Assembly: GCF_001654865.1 (NCBI RefSeq)
Contig: NZ_LXEO01000027.1
Coordinates: forward strand, 1-60,199
Reading direction: 5' to 3'
Source of the DNA: Buttiauxella noackiae ATCC 51607
GTDB taxonomy: Bacteria > Pseudomonadota > Gammaproteobacteria > Enterobacterales > Enterobacteriaceae
DNA length: 60,199 bases
How positions within the stretch are numbered: position 1 is the first letter of the stretch; each line of letters begins with the position of its first letter. This document shows positions 17,891-27,663 of this stretch, one piece after another. The notes under the pieces were generated by a model, which saw only the letters and a program-made list of their open reading frames with translations, was not told the DNA's origin and ran no database searches. Both the position numbers and the translations under genes were made by a program.

Positions 17891-19117
17891 CTAAACGTCC
17901 AGCAGCAGACGAGTCGGGTCTTCGAGCAATTCTTTGATTGCTACCAGATAACCCACTGACTCACGACCATCGATCAAACGGTGATCGTAAGACAGTGCCA
18001 GATACATCATTGGTAAGATCTCAACTTTACCGTCAACCGCCATTGGACGATCTTTGATAGCGTGCATACCGAGGATCGCGCTCTGCGGCGGGTTGATGAT
18101 CGGCGTTGACATCAGGGAACCAAACACACCACCGTTGGTGATGGTGAAGTTACCGCCAGTCAAATCTTCAACAGTCAGTTTGCCGTCACGGCCTTTCACT
18201 GCCAGTTCTTTGATGCGTTTTTCGATGTCAGCCATACCCAGGGTATCAACATCACGCAGTACCGGAGTCACCAGGCCACGTGGCGTTGAAACCGCGATGC
18301 TAACGTCGAAGTAGTTGTGGTAAACCACGTCTTCGCCATCGATAGAAGCGTTCACTTCTGGATAGCGTTTCAGCGCCTCAACCACCGCTTTGATGTAGAA
18401 GGACATGAAGCCCAGACGCACACCGTGGCGTTTTTCGAAAGAGTCACCGTATTGCTTACGCAGATCCATGATTGGCTTCATGTTCACTTCGTTAAAAGTG
18501 GTAAGCATGGCGGTGGAGTTTTTCGCTTCCAACAGACGCTCAGCAACGCGTTTGCGCAGGCGAGTCATTGGAACGCGTTTTTCGCTACGGCCAGCAATTG
18601 GGGCAACCGGAGCTTTAGTTTCAACAGCTGTTTTCGCTGCCGCCGGTTGAGCCGCTTTCGCCTGGGTCAGATGCTTATCAACATCTTCACGGGTAATACG
18701 GCCACCGACGCCGCTGCCTTTAATGGCATTAGCATCCAGAGAATGCTCTGCAATCAGGCGGCGAATAGCCGGGCTGAGTGCGTCATTGCTCTGCTCTTCC
18801 AAAGAAGCCTGCTGGCGCTGTGCCGGGGTAGACTCTTTGCTTTCTGTTTTCGCAGAAGTCTCTTTACCGGAACTATTACCTTCACGCAGGCGGCCCAAAA
18901 TTTGACGAGAAGTTACGGTTGTACCTTCATCTTCCAGTACAGCATCCAGAACACCATCTGCCGACGCCGGTACTTCCAGTACCACTTTGTCAGTTTCGAT
19001 TTCCACCAGCACTTCGTCACGGGTAACGGTGTCACCCGGTTTTTTATGCCAGGTTGCAACGGTTGCATCGGCAACGGACTCAGGCAGGTCAGGAACTAGA
19101 ATATCTACGCTACTCAT
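17891..19117 (-). CDS. sucB: 2-oxoglutarate dehydrogenase E2 (dihydrolipoamide succinyltransferase)
   Basis: Core of the 2-oxoglutarate dehydrogenase complex, transferring the succinyl group from lipoamide to CoA. The 408-residue protein has one lipoyl domain with the lipoylated Lys44 in [13 protein letters not shown]. An Ala/Pro/Lys/Glu-rich linker is followed by a peripheral-subunit-binding domain ([15 protein letters not shown]...GGRITREDV) and the catalytic domain with [11 protein letters not shown] (His379, Asp383). It is three residues longer than in E. coli, in the linkers. It lies 14 bp after sucA. Confidence 0.98.
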   Translation of the reverse strand: MSSVDILVPDLPESVADATVATWHKKPGDTVTRDEVLVEIETDKVVLEVPASADGVLDAVLEDEGTTVTSRQILGRLREGNSSGKETSAKTESKESTPAQRQQASLEEQSNDALSPAIRRLIAEHSLDANAIKGSGVGGRITREDVDKHLTQAKAAQPAAAKTAVETKAPVAPIAGRSEKRVPMTRLRKRVAERLLEAKNSTAMLTTFNEVNMKPIMDLRKQYGDSFEKRHGVRLGFMSFYIKAVVEALKRYPEVNASIDGEDVVYHNYFDVSIAVSTPRGLVTPVLRDVDTLGMADIEKRIKELAVKGRDGKLTVEDLTGGNFTITNGGVFGSLMSTPIINPPQSAILGMHAIKDRPMAVDGKVEILPMMYLALSYDHRLIDGRESVGYLVAIKELLEDPTRLLLDV

Positions 19118-19131
19118 TTTTTATCCTTTAA

Positions 19132-21939
19132 TTAATCGACGTTCAGCGCGTCATTAACCAGATCTTGCTGCTGCTTCTGGTGAACGGACAAGTACCCTAC
19201 CGCAGGTGATGCGGAGGCTGGACGACCTGCGTAACGCAGACCTGATCCAAATGGAACTACTTCACGGAAATGGTGCTGGCTGCAGTACCAGGCGCCCTGG
19301 TTAAGCGGCTCTTCCTGGCACCAGACAAAATCATGTACGTGAGCAAATGGTTTCAACACTTCCTGCATCGCCTGATGCGGGAATGGATACAACTGTTCGA
19401 TGCGCACAATCGCCACATCTTTCTGGCCGTTCTTACGACGCTGTTCCAGCAAATCGTAATAAACCTTACCAGAACACATTACCACGCGTTTCACGCCAGC
19501 AGGATCCAGCTCGTCAACTTCGCCAATCGCAGGCAGGAAGGTGCCGTTAGCCAGTTCATCCATGGTGGAAACCGCCAGTGGATGACGCAGTAAAGATTTC
19601 GGTGACATCACCACCAGCGGACGGCGCATACCGCGCAGCGCCTGACGACGCAGCATGTGGTAAACCTGTGCTGGAGTCGAAGGCACACAAACCTGCATGT
19701 TCTGCTCAGCACACAACTGGAGATAACGTTCCAGACGCGCAGAGGAGTGCTCCGGGCCCTGACCTTCGTAACCGTGTGGCAGCAACATCACCAGGCCACA
19801 CATACGTCCCCACTTCTGCTCGCCGGAGCTGATGAACTGGTCAATCACAACCTGAGCGCCGTTGGCGAAGTCGCCGAACTGAGCTTCCCAGATAGTCAGC
19901 GTGCGAGGTTCCGCAGTGGCATAACCGTATTCGAATGCCAGAACGGCTTCTTCAGACAGTACGGAGTCCCAGACTTTGAACTCGCCCTGGCTGTTGTGAA
20001 CGTGTTGCAGCGGCGTGTAAGTTGAACCGTTAGTCTGGTTGTGAATCACAGCATGACGGTGGAAGAATGTCCCACGTCCTACGTCTTCACCCGACAAACG
20101 CACAGAAACGCCTTCATCAACCAGTGTTGCGTACGCCAGGTTTTCAGCCGCGCCCCAGTCAAATTTCTTCGCGCCGTTCGCCATTTCCATACGGTCACTG
20201 TAGATTTTCGCTACGCGTGACTGCATCTCAACAGTTTCAGGGGTACTGCTAATACGCTTAGCCAGCTCCTGCAAACGCTTCATCTCTACCTTGTTCGGAT
20301 AGCTCTCATCCCACTCGTGGTTGAGGTATGGCGACCAGGTAAAGGAGTGCATGTTCATTGGGCGGTATTCTTCCACCACACACTCGCCAGCATCCAGCGC
20401 ATCGCGGTAGAGATTCACCATTTCGGTGGCATCTTCAAGCGTTGCCAGTTTTTGCTGCTCCAGACGGTCTGCGTAGATCTTACGCGGCGTCGGGTGTTTC
20501 TTAATTTTCTGGTACATCACTGGCTGAGTTGCACTTGGCTCATCAGCTTCGTTATGACCATGGCGACGGTAGCAAACCAGGTCGATAAACACGTCGCGCT
20601 TAAAGGTGTTACGGAAATCCAGCGCCAGACGAGTGACAAACGCCACCGCTTCCGGGTCATCCGCATTCACGTGGAAAATCGGTGCCATCACCATCTTACC
20701 GATATCGGTACAGTAAGGCGTGGAACGAGCATCCAGTGGGTTGGACGTAGTGAAACCAATCTGGTTGTTGATAACGATGCGAACGGTACCGCCCACTTCG
20801 TAACCACGCGCTTTGGACATGTTCAGGGTTTCCTGAACAACACCTTGCCCCGCAACCGCTGCGTCACCGTGAATGGTGATTGGCAGAACCTGGTTGCTGC
20901 CTGGTTTATCTAAACGATCCAGACGTGCGCGCACAGAACCAATAACCACCGGGCTTACGATTTCCAGGTGCGACGGGTTAAACGCCAGCGCCAGGTGAAC
21001 CAGGCCGCCTTCGGTTTCAACATCAGATGAGAAGCCCATGTGGTACTTCACATCACCTGTGCCGAGATGTTCTTTATGCTTACCGGCGAACTCGTCGAAC
21101 AGTTCCTGCGGTTTCTTGCCGAGTACGTTGATCAGTACGTTCAGGCGGCCACGGTGCGCCATACCCAGAACCACTTCACGAGTGCCGCTCTTGCCCGCAT
21201 GGCGGATCATCTCTTTGAGCATTGGCACCAGCGCATCACCACCTTCCAGCGAGAAGCGTTTTGCGCCGGGGAATTTTGCACCCAGGTAACGCTCAAGGCC
21301 TTCTGCTGCGGTCAGTTCTTGCAGGAAGCGTTTCTTTTCTTCAACGGTAAACGTTGAATGCCCAACCACTGATTCAATGCGCTGCTGGATCCAGCGTTTC
21401 TCTTCAGTGTTGGTGATGTGCATATATTCCGCACCGATCGAACCGCCATACGTCTGCTTGAGCGCATCAATCAAGTCAGCAAGCTTCATGGTCTCTTTGC
21501 CGCTGGCAAATGAACCTACATTGAAGGTTTCCTGAAGATCGGCCTCAGTCAGATTGTGGAATGCTGGGTCAAGATCGGGAACCGCGTCCTGTTTCCACAA
21601 GCCAAGCGGATCAAGGTTTGCTGCCTGATGGCCACGGAAACGCCATGCATTGATGAGCTGCAACACTTTGACTTGCTTAACGTCGGTGTCAGGGTCGGTA
21701 ATTGCGGTGGAATAACGTGAGGCATCCTTCGCCAGACGACGGAAATAATCACGTGTTTTGGAATGGAATTGATCCGGTCTGGCCCCGGTTCCAGGTAATT
21801 GCTGGAACATTGAGCGCCAGTGCGCATCAACAGAGTCAGGATCGGTTAAGAAGTCTTCATAGAGCTGCTCTATCCAGGACTGGTTTGCACCTGCCAGGTA
21901 AGAGGAATCCAGCCAGGCTTTCATTTCGCCGTTCTGCAT
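19132..21939 (-). CDS. sucA: 2-oxoglutarate dehydrogenase E1
   Basis: Thiamine-diphosphate enzyme that decarboxylates 2-oxoglutarate and passes the succinyl group to SucB. The 935-residue protein aligns along its length with the E. coli enzyme (933 aa). Visible are the N-terminal E2-interaction segment (SSYLAGANQSWIEQLY), the TPP-binding region with LGMAHRGRLNVL and HGDAAVAGQGVVQE, and the transketolase-like C-terminal half. An AGGGATC precedes the start. The 274-bp gap to sdhB contains a large inverted repeat and a REP pair. Confidence 0.98.
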   Translation of the reverse strand: MQNGEMKAWLDSSYLAGANQSWIEQLYEDFLTDPDSVDAHWRSMFQQLPGTGARPDQFHSKTRDYFRRLAKDASRYSTAITDPDTDVKQVKVLQLINAWRFRGHQAANLDPLGLWKQDAVPDLDPAFHNLTEADLQETFNVGSFASGKETMKLADLIDALKQTYGGSIGAEYMHITNTEEKRWIQQRIESVVGHSTFTVEEKKRFLQELTAAEGLERYLGAKFPGAKRFSLEGGDALVPMLKEMIRHAGKSGTREVVLGMAHRGRLNVLINVLGKKPQELFDEFAGKHKEHLGTGDVKYHMGFSSDVETEGGLVHLALAFNPSHLEIVSPVVIGSVRARLDRLDKPGSNQVLPITIHGDAAVAGQGVVQETLNMSKARGYEVGGTVRIVINNQIGFTTSNPLDARSTPYCTDIGKMVMAPIFHVNADDPEAVAFVTRLALDFRNTFKRDVFIDLVCYRRHGHNEADEPSATQPVMYQKIKKHPTPRKIYADRLEQQKLATLEDATEMVNLYRDALDAGECVVEEYRPMNMHSFTWSPYLNHEWDESYPNKVEMKRLQELAKRISSTPETVEMQSRVAKIYSDRMEMANGAKKFDWGAAENLAYATLVDEGVSVRLSGEDVGRGTFFHRHAVIHNQTNGSTYTPLQHVHNSQGEFKVWDSVLSEEAVLAFEYGYATAEPRTLTIWEAQFGDFANGAQVVIDQFISSGEQKWGRMCGLVMLLPHGYEGQGPEHSSARLERYLQLCAEQNMQVCVPSTPAQVYHMLRRQALRGMRRPLVVMSPKSLLRHPLAVSTMDELANGTFLPAIGEVDELDPAGVKRVVMCSGKVYYDLLEQRRKNGQKDVAIVRIEQLYPFPHQAMQEVLKPFAHVHDFVWCQEEPLNQGAWYCSQHHFREVVPFGSGLRYAGRPASASPAVGYLSVHQKQQQDLVNDALNVD

Positions 21940-22047
21940 CGTGATCCCTTAAGCATTTTTATGCTTATTTCGCCGTGAATAACTATTACGTACAAAATTT
22001 GTACGCATTACCGGGGTTCACAACAACGAGCTATTCACTTATCAGGT

Positions 22048-22112
22048 AGCTCGCGAAGGAACCTTTAAAAACTGTCGCAACTGGGCAGTTTTTAAAGGTT
22101 TCCTGCATAGCT
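22048..22112. repeat. Long inverted repeat between sdhB and sucA
   Basis: AACCTTTAAAAACTG (22060-22074) and CAGTTTTTAAAGGTT (22086-22100) are a perfect 15-bp inverted repeat with an 11-nt loop. It extends outward with bulges through AGGA/TCCT to AGCT/AGCT. No T run follows on the minus strand, so it is more likely an mRNA processing, stability or attenuation structure than a full terminator. Confidence 0.8.
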
Positions 22113-22130
22113 CCCATCCGGGAGCCAGGC

Positions 22131-22200
22131 GGTGGATGGCACTTCGTTTATCCACCCTACATTTTTGCATCGTAGGGCGGATAAACCTACGTCATCCGCC
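22131..22200. repeat. REP pair between sdhB and sucA
   Basis: An imperfect palindrome, GTGGATGGCACTTCGTTTATCC...GGATAAAC..GTCATCCGCC, has the central inverted CCCTAC/GTAGGG typical of paired REP units. It begins 14 bp past the sdhB stop codon. Confidence 0.75.
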
Positions 22201-22213
22201 ATTTGTTTACGTA

Positions 22214-22930
22214 CTAAGCACTCTTTTGTAGCAACATCGACTTAATGTGACCGATGGCTTTCGTCGGGTTCAATCCCTTAGGACAAACACTGACGCAATT
22301 CATAATGCTATGGCAGCGGAATACGCTGAAAGCATCACTCATACCGTCAAGACGACTGGCGGTTTCTGTATCACGGCTATCAATTAAGAAGCGATACGCA
22401 GCCAGTAAGCCTGCCGGGCCGATGAACTTATCCGGGTTCCACCAGAACGACGGGCAGGAAGTCGAGCAACAGGCGCAAAGAATACACTCGTACAGACCAT
22501 CCAGTTTTTCACGTTGCTCAGGTGATTGTAAATGCTCACGAGCAGGTGGATTTTGCCCATTATTCAACAAGTAAGGCTTAATCTTCTCATATTGAGCATA
22601 GAATTGCCCCATGTCCACAACCAGATCGCGCACAACCGGTAATCCAGGCAGTGGACGGATGACAATCTTCTGCTTTCCGTTACCCAATGCTGAGATTGGC
22701 GTGATACAAGCCAGGCCATTCTTGCCATTCATGTTGACACCATCGGAGCCACAAACCCCTTCACGGCATGAACGACGGAACGACAGTGTTGGATCTTTTT
22801 CTTTCAGTTGCATCAGCGCGTCAAGCAACATCATGTCGCGCCCTTCTTCCCCTTCCAGGGTGTACTCCTGCATACGCGGAGCATCGTCAACATCCGGGTT
22901 GTAGCGATAAATAGAGAATTCGAGTTTCAT
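22214..22930 (-). CDS. sdhB: Succinate dehydrogenase iron-sulfur subunit
   Basis: Carries electrons from the SdhA flavin to ubiquinone through three iron-sulfur clusters. The 238-residue protein has the [2Fe-2S] ligands in SCREGVCGSDG and a following Cys, then the ferredoxin-like CILCACCSTSCP and CHSIMNCVSVCPKG motifs for the [4Fe-4S] and [3Fe-4S] clusters. The ATG at 22930 is chosen over the GTG one codon upstream because it gives the E. coli length and has GGAG 7 nt upstream. It lies 15 bp after sdhA. Confidence 0.98.
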   Translation of the reverse strand: MKLEFSIYRYNPDVDDAPRMQEYTLEGEEGRDMMLLDALMQLKEKDPTLSFRRSCREGVCGSDGVNMNGKNGLACITPISALGNGKQKIVIRPLPGLPVVRDLVVDMGQFYAQYEKIKPYLLNNGQNPPAREHLQSPEQREKLDGLYECILCACCSTSCPSFWWNPDKFIGPAGLLAAYRFLIDSRDTETASRLDGMSDAFSVFRCHSIMNCVSVCPKGLNPTKAIGHIKSMLLQKSA

Positions 22931-22945
22931 CACTTTGCTCCGCTA

Positions 22946-24712
22946 TTAATAAGTACGCACTTTCGGTGGGAATGCCGGACGCAGTTTCGGCTGCATGTTC
23001 ACCTCACGGCGCGTCATGCTTTCCGACTCTGGCAGATACAGGCTGTGGCACAGCCAGTTCGCATCGTCACGGTCCGGATAGTCGAAGCGGCTATGCGCGC
23101 CACGGCTTTCGGTGCGGAAATTAGCGGAAACGGCGGTCGCAAAAGCGGTTTCCATCAGGTTATCAAGTTCCAGACACTCAACACGCTGGGTGTTGAACTC
23201 GCTTGAAGTATCATCCAGACGGGCGTTTTTCAGGCGCTCGCGAATTTGTTTCAGCTGCTCAAGGCCTTTGGCCATAGCGTCACCTTCACGGAATACCGAG
23301 AAGTTGTGCTGCATACATTCCTGAAGCGCTTTACGAATTTGTACTGGGTCTTCGCCGTTACGGTTGCCGTTCCAGCGGTTCAGACGTTCGAGCGCAACAT
23401 TGATTTCGTCTTCAGTCGCATCACGCAGTTCGCCTTGTTCTTCGATAGACTCCAGCAGATGCATGCCCGCCGCACGACCAAATACAACAAGGTCAAGCAG
23501 AGAGTTACCGCCCAGACGGTTTGCGCCGTGAACGGATACACACGCAATTTCACCCACGGCAAACAGACCAGGAATCAGAACGTCTTCGCCCTGCTCATTC
23601 ACAGTCAGTGCCTGGCCGGTTACTTTGGTCGGGATCCCGCCCATCATATAGTGGCAGGTTGGGATAACCGGAATTGGCTCTTTAACCGGGTCAACGTGGG
23701 CGAAGGTACGAGAAAGCTCGAGGATGCCCGGCAGGCGGGACTCAAGAACTTCTTTACCCAGGTGGTCGAGTTTCAGTTTCGCGTGTGGACCCCATGGGCC
23801 GTCACAACCGCGACCTTCGCGAATTTCAATCATGATGGAACGCGCAACAACGTCACGGCCCGCCAGATCTTTAGCGTTCGGCGCATAACGCTCCATGAAA
23901 CGCTCGCCGTGTTTGTTCAGCAGATAACCGCCTTCACCACGACAACCTTCTGTGACAAGAACCCCAGCCCCGGCGATACCGGTTGGGTGGAACTGCCACA
24001 TTTCCATATCCTGTACCGGAACACCGGCACGCAGCGCCATACCAACACCATCACCGGTATTAATGTGCGCGTTAGTAGTGGACTGATAGATACGGCCCGC
24101 ACCACCGGTTGCCAGAATGGTCGCTTTCGCTTTGAAGTAAACCACTTCGCCCGTTTCGATACACAGCGCAGTCGTACCCACCACCGCGCCATCAGCGTTT
24201 TTAACCAGATCAAGCGCATACCATTCGGAGAAGATCGTGGTTTTGTTTTTCAGGTTTTGTTGATACAGGGTGTGCAATAAGGCATGACCAGTACGGTCAG
24301 CTGCTGCTGCTGTACGTGCCGCTTGTTCGCCACCGAAGTTTTTCGACTGGCCGCCAAACGGACGCTGATAAATAGTGCCATCTTCAAGACGGGAGAACGG
24401 CAGACCCATATGCTCCAGTTCCAGAATCGCTTCCGGGCCGGTTTTACACATATATTCAATGGCGTCCTGGTCACCGATATAGTCGGAACCTTTTACCGTG
24501 TCATACATATGCCATTCCCAGTTGTCTTCGTGGGTATTACCCAGTGCGACGGTGATACCGCCTTGCGCAGACACGGTATGGGAACGGGTTGGGAAAACTT
24601 TAGACAACAAGGCACATGTCTGGCCGCCTTGCGAAATTTGCAGTGCGGCGCGCATACCTGCACCACCAGCACCGATCACGACTGCATCAAACTCTCTGAC
24701 TGGTAAACTCAT
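22946..24712 (-). CDS. sdhA: Succinate dehydrogenase flavoprotein subunit
   Basis: Catalytic subunit oxidising succinate to fumarate on the cytoplasmic face. The 588-residue protein has the E. coli length. It has the FAD-binding start [13 protein letters not shown], the covalent FAD attachment His45 in [11 protein letters not shown], and substrate-site segments [14 protein letters not shown] and GRDVVARSI. The ATG at 24712 overlaps the sdhD stop by one base. A few codons further upstream are in frame but unsupported. Confidence 0.99.
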   Translation of the reverse strand: MSLPVREFDAVVIGAGGAGMRAALQISQGGQTCALLSKVFPTRSHTVSAQGGITVALGNTHEDNWEWHMYDTVKGSDYIGDQDAIEYMCKTGPEAILELEHMGLPFSRLEDGTIYQRPFGGQSKNFGGEQAARTAAAADRTGHALLHTLYQQNLKNKTTIFSEWYALDLVKNADGAVVGTTALCIETGEVVYFKAKATILATGGAGRIYQSTTNAHINTGDGVGMALRAGVPVQDMEMWQFHPTGIAGAGVLVTEGCRGEGGYLLNKHGERFMERYAPNAKDLAGRDVVARSIMIEIREGRGCDGPWGPHAKLKLDHLGKEVLESRLPGILELSRTFAHVDPVKEPIPVIPTCHYMMGGIPTKVTGQALTVNEQGEDVLIPGLFAVGEIACVSVHGANRLGGNSLLDLVVFGRAAGMHLLESIEEQGELRDATEDEINVALERLNRWNGNRNGEDPVQIRKALQECMQHNFSVFREGDAMAKGLEQLKQIRERLKNARLDDTSSEFNTQRVECLELDNLMETAFATAVSANFRTESRGAHSRFDYPDRDDANWLCHSLYLPESESMTRREVNMQPKLRPAFPPKVRTY

Positions 24713-25059
24713 TACACACCCCACACCACAACGAATCCATAAATGACGTAAACCAGCAGTGCTACAACAATCACGAGTTGCAGCCCAAGACGAATCGCCA
24801 CTGGTTTAACGTAGTCGGTCAACACCTGCCACATGCCAATCCAGGCATGGATCAAAATTGAGAACAATGTCAGCAGGGTGAACACTTTGGTGAAGGCAGA
24901 GCCGAAGAAACCACTCCAGACCTCGTAGGTTAAATCGCCGGTAACAGCGAAGAACCCGATCATATAAATGATGTACAGGGTGATGACGATGGCGGAGGCA
25001 CGGACCAATATATAGTCATGCACGCCATTGCGACCTAATGCGGAGGCATTGCTTACCAT
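24712..25059 (-). CDS. sdhD: Succinate dehydrogenase membrane anchor SdhD
   Basis: Membrane anchor of complex II which, with SdhC, binds haem b and ubiquinone. The 115-residue protein has three transmembrane helices and the haem ligand His71 in [13 protein letters not shown]. The start [10 protein letters not shown] at 25059 lies 7 nt inside sdhC, as in E. coli. The longer open frame to 25221 runs antiparallel to nothing useful and is ignored. Confidence 0.98.
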   Translation of the reverse strand: MVSNASALGRNGVHDYILVRASAIVITLYIIYMIGFFAVTGDLTYEVWSGFFGSAFTKVFTLLTLFSILIHAWIGMWQVLTDYVKPVAIRLGLQLVIVVALLVYVIYGFVVVWGV

Positions 25060-25442
25060 ACGAGGACTCCTGCGAGAAGTGAAAGCACGACAGTAATAAC
25101 AAAGGAAATCATCGCGGATCGTTTGCCCGCTATCAGGGTTTCTTCCAGCATACCGGTATCCATCATGATGTGGCGGATACCCACAACGACGTGATAAGCC
25201 AGTGCTGTGAGGATGCCCCACATAATGAATTTAACAAAGAAGCTACTCATTATTGCTGATGCAACAAGAAAGCCTTCTGGAGATGAGAGTGACTGGCCTA
25301 ATAACCAAAGTAGGATGCCTACAGCCACAAAGGTGATCACGCCGGATACACGATGGAGGATGGAAGCGATTGCAGTGACGGGGAACCTCATCGTTGTGAG
25401 ATCGAGGTTTACAGGTCTTTGTTTTTTCGCATTTTTTATCAT
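25053..25442 (-). CDS. sdhC: Succinate dehydrogenase cytochrome b556 subunit SdhC
   Basis: Large membrane anchor of complex II. The 129-residue protein has three transmembrane helices, the N-terminal RPVNLDL motif and the haem ligand His84 in [12 protein letters not shown]. The start [10 protein letters not shown] at 25442 gives the E. coli length. It is the first gene of sdhCDAB-sucABCD. A well-formed promoter lies about 180 bp upstream, leaving a leader in which sRNA control (Spot 42, RyhB, RybB in E. coli) could act. Confidence 0.98.
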   Translation of the reverse strand: MIKNAKKQRPVNLDLTTMRFPVTAIASILHRVSGVITFVAVGILLWLLGQSLSSPEGFLVASAIMSSFFVKFIMWGILTALAYHVVVGIRHIMMDTGMLEETLIAGKRSAMISFVITVVLSLLAGVLVW

Positions 25443-25619
25443 GAATAGCGCCCACATGCTGTTCTTATAGTTTCCTTCCTCCGGATCTGCAGGCGGGGTC
25501 AGACAGCGTGAACTTTCTATAACTGTGCGTCATGCAAAAACAGCTACATCCAGATGCCAAAAAACTGGCTACAACGCTGGGTGGCGCCCGGTGGCAGGGT
25601 ATTCCGGAGACCTGGCGGC

Positions 25620-25648
25620 AGTATAGGCGCTTCACAAATTCATTACAA
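25620..25648 (-). promoter_or_regulatory. sdhC promoter
   Basis: On the minus strand TTGTAA (25648-25643), a 17-nt spacer and TATACT (25625-25620), with a surrounding sequence like the E. coli sdhC promoter. Transcription would begin near 25613. Confidence 0.8.
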
Positions 25649-25758
25649 TTAACCTACATATAGTTTGAAGGGTTTTGGTCGGAACAGTGAGCAGGATCAC
25701 GATAACAACATTATTTTAAATTTTAATCATCTGATTTGACAAAAGTTAAACATTCTTG

Positions 25759-25788
25759 TTACAAACGATGCCAGAAAAGCCGTATAAT
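25759..25788 (+). promoter_or_regulatory. gltA upstream promoter P1
   Basis: TTACAA (25759-25764), an 18-nt spacer and a perfect TATAAT (25783-25788). The surrounding bases resemble the E. coli distal gltA promoter. The leader to the ATG is about 435 nt, longer than in E. coli because a repeat element has entered it. Confidence 0.75.
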
Positions 25789-25883
25789 TCGCAAAAGTTA
25801 TAGGGTCAGCCTTTCACCTGAGAATAAGTTATGTAACAGTGTATCGGTATTGACCCAATCAATCAGGACCGTTATTAGTGGTA

Positions 25884-26007
25884 CTTTCTCCTAAATAATA
25901 GGAGCTGTAGCAAGGCGGCAAGCTCAGGAATAGCCGGGAGCTTACTTAAGTAAGTGACTGGTTTGAGTGAGTGAAATCAGCGCAGATACAGCTTCAAGTA
26001 TGACGGG
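25884..26007. repeat. Dispersed repeat in the gltA leader
   Basis: Contains GGAGCTGTAGCAAGGCGGCAAGC, shared (20 of 23) with the copy downstream of sucD. A perfect 14-bp palindrome CTTACTTAAGTAAG (25941-25954) follows, and the end ACAGCTTCAAGTATGACGGG resembles the end of the palindromic element at 54581-54641. The flanking leader resembles the E. coli gltA leader, so the element looks inserted. Limits are approximate. Confidence 0.6.
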
Positions 26008-26228
26008 GAAACAGATTTGAATGATATGGACTGCTAACACCCTGATTTGCTGTTTTTTCGCCTGCGTGACTCGTGTTACCTGCAAGCGCCCATTGCTCTG
26101 TACCCTGCGTTACACTGATATCAAAACAGAGCTGAGAGCCAAATAAAAAACTGGTAAGCGTCACGGTTGGTTTGAAAGCAAGTCGGGCACCCGCAGTCTT
26201 ATGAAATAAGGCGCTAAGGAGACCGTAA

Positions 26229-27518
26229 ATGTCTGATAAAAAAGCAACTCTCACCTATAACGGTGATGATGCTCTGGAACTGAATGTGCTAAAAGGCACT
26301 CTCGGTCAGGATGTAATTGATATCCGTAGTCTTGGTTCTAAAGGCGTGTTTACTTTTGACCCGGGTTTTACCTCTACCGCATCGTGCGAATCAAAAATCA
26401 CCTTTATCGACGGTGATGAAGGTATCTTGCTGCATCGTGGTTTCCCGATAGATCAACTGGCAACACACTCCAATTATCTTGAAGTCTGCTATATCCTGCT
26501 AAACGGCGAAAAACCGACTCAGGAACAATACGAAGAATTTAAAACCACCGTCACTCGTCACACCATGATCCACGAACAAATCACTCGTTTGTTCCACGGT
26601 TTCCGTCGTGACTCCCACCCGATGGCTGTGATGTGTGGTGTGACCGGTGCGCTGGCGGCGTTTTATCATGACTCCATGGACGTGAATAACCCGCGCCATC
26701 GTGAGATTGCCGCGTTCCGCCTGTTGTCCAAAATGCCAACCATGGCAGCAATGTGCTACAAATATTCAATAGGACAACCGTTCGTTTATCCACGCAACGA
26801 CCTGTCTTATGCTGGTAACTTCCTGAATATGATGTTCTCCACACCGTGTGAGAAATACGAAGTTAACCCAATTCTGGAACGTGCAATGGACCGCATTTTG
26901 ATCCTGCATGCAGACCACGAGCAAAACGCGTCCACATCAACCGTTCGTACTGCTGGCTCAAGTGGCGCTAACCCATTTGCTTGTATCGCAGCCGGTATCG
27001 CATCCCTGTGGGGGCCTGCGCACGGTGGTGCTAACGAAGCAGCACTGAAGATGCTTGAAGAGATCAGCAGTGTTGAACACATTCCTGAATTCGTTCGTCG
27101 TGCGAAAGATAAGAATGACTCTTTCCGCCTGATGGGCTTTGGCCACCGCGTGTACAAAAACTACGACCCGCGTGCCACAGTGATGCGTGAAACCTGCCAT
27201 GAAGTTCTCAAAGAGCTGAATCTGAAAGATAACAATCTGCTTGAAGTGGCGATGGAACTTGAGCATATCGCGCTTAACGACCCGTACTTCATTGAGAAGA
27301 AACTCTACCCGAACGTGGACTTCTACTCAGGCATTATCCTGAAAGCCATGGGTATTCCATCTTCCATGTTTACCGTTATCTTCGCGATGGCGCGTACTGT
27401 TGGCTGGATTGCGCACTGGAATGAAATGCACGATGACGGCATTAAAATTGCCCGTCCACGTCAGTTGTATACTGGCTACGACCAGCGTGATTTCAAATCT
27501 GATTTGAAGAAAAAGTAA
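26229..27518 (+). CDS. gltA: Citrate synthase (type II, NADH-sensitive)
   Basis: Condenses acetyl-CoA and oxaloacetate to citrate. The 429-residue protein is two residues longer than the E. coli enzyme. It shows the catalytic residues His265 ([10 protein letters not shown]), His306 (GFGHRVY) and Asp364 (NVDFYSG), numbered with Met. The Cys207 position near the NADH allosteric site (STPCE) and the N-terminal domain of the hexameric type II enzyme are retained. AAGGAG lies 8 nt before the ATG. It is transcribed divergently from sdhC and followed by a strong terminator. Confidence 0.99.
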   Translation: MSDKKATLTYNGDDALELNVLKGTLGQDVIDIRSLGSKGVFTFDPGFTSTASCESKITFIDGDEGILLHRGFPIDQLATHSNYLEVCYILLNGEKPTQEQYEEFKTTVTRHTMIHEQITRLFHGFRRDSHPMAVMCGVTGALAAFYHDSMDVNNPRHREIAAFRLLSKMPTMAAMCYKYSIGQPFVYPRNDLSYAGNFLNMMFSTPCEKYEVNPILERAMDRILILHADHEQNASTSTVRTAGSSGANPFACIAAGIASLWGPAHGGANEAALKMLEEISSVEHIPEFVRRAKDKNDSFRLMGFGHRVYKNYDPRATVMRETCHEVLKELNLKDNNLLEVAMELEHIALNDPYFIEKKLYPNVDFYSGIILKAMGIPSSMFTVIFAMARTVGWIAHWNEMHDDGIKIARPRQLYTGYDQRDFKSDLKKK

Positions 27519-27560
27519 TCGTAAACTCTCTCCTTCCGGGAGAATTTAACGCAGTTGATG

Positions 27561-27590
27561 AACCCCGCGTTTAACGCGGGGTTTTGTCTT
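27561..27590 (+). terminator. Terminator after gltA
   Basis: A perfect stem AACCCCGCG/CGCGGGGTT with a 5-nt loop is followed by TTGTCTTTT, 42 bp past the gltA stop. Confidence 0.9.
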
Positions 27591-27663
27591 TTAGAGCAAA
27601 GTTTATTGTTTTTTTTTAGTGTAGAGATCGTTGCCTGAGCTGCAATCCAGGAATTTGTCAGCG

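Larger units (their letters stand above)
25443..26228. other. Divergent sdhC-gltA control region
   Basis: A 786-bp region between divergent sdhC and gltA. It holds the sdhC promoter, the gltA P1 promoter and the inserted repeat. The last 150 bp before gltA (CCTGCAAGCGCCCA, GAGCCAAATAAAAAACTGG) resemble the E. coli leader. ArcA and CRP control of both genes is known in E. coli; I did not assign individual sites. Confidence 0.7.

Noticed and set aside
23246-24280. 344-codon plus-strand frame opposite sdhA
   Set aside because: Shadow of sdhA; no plausible start or domain.
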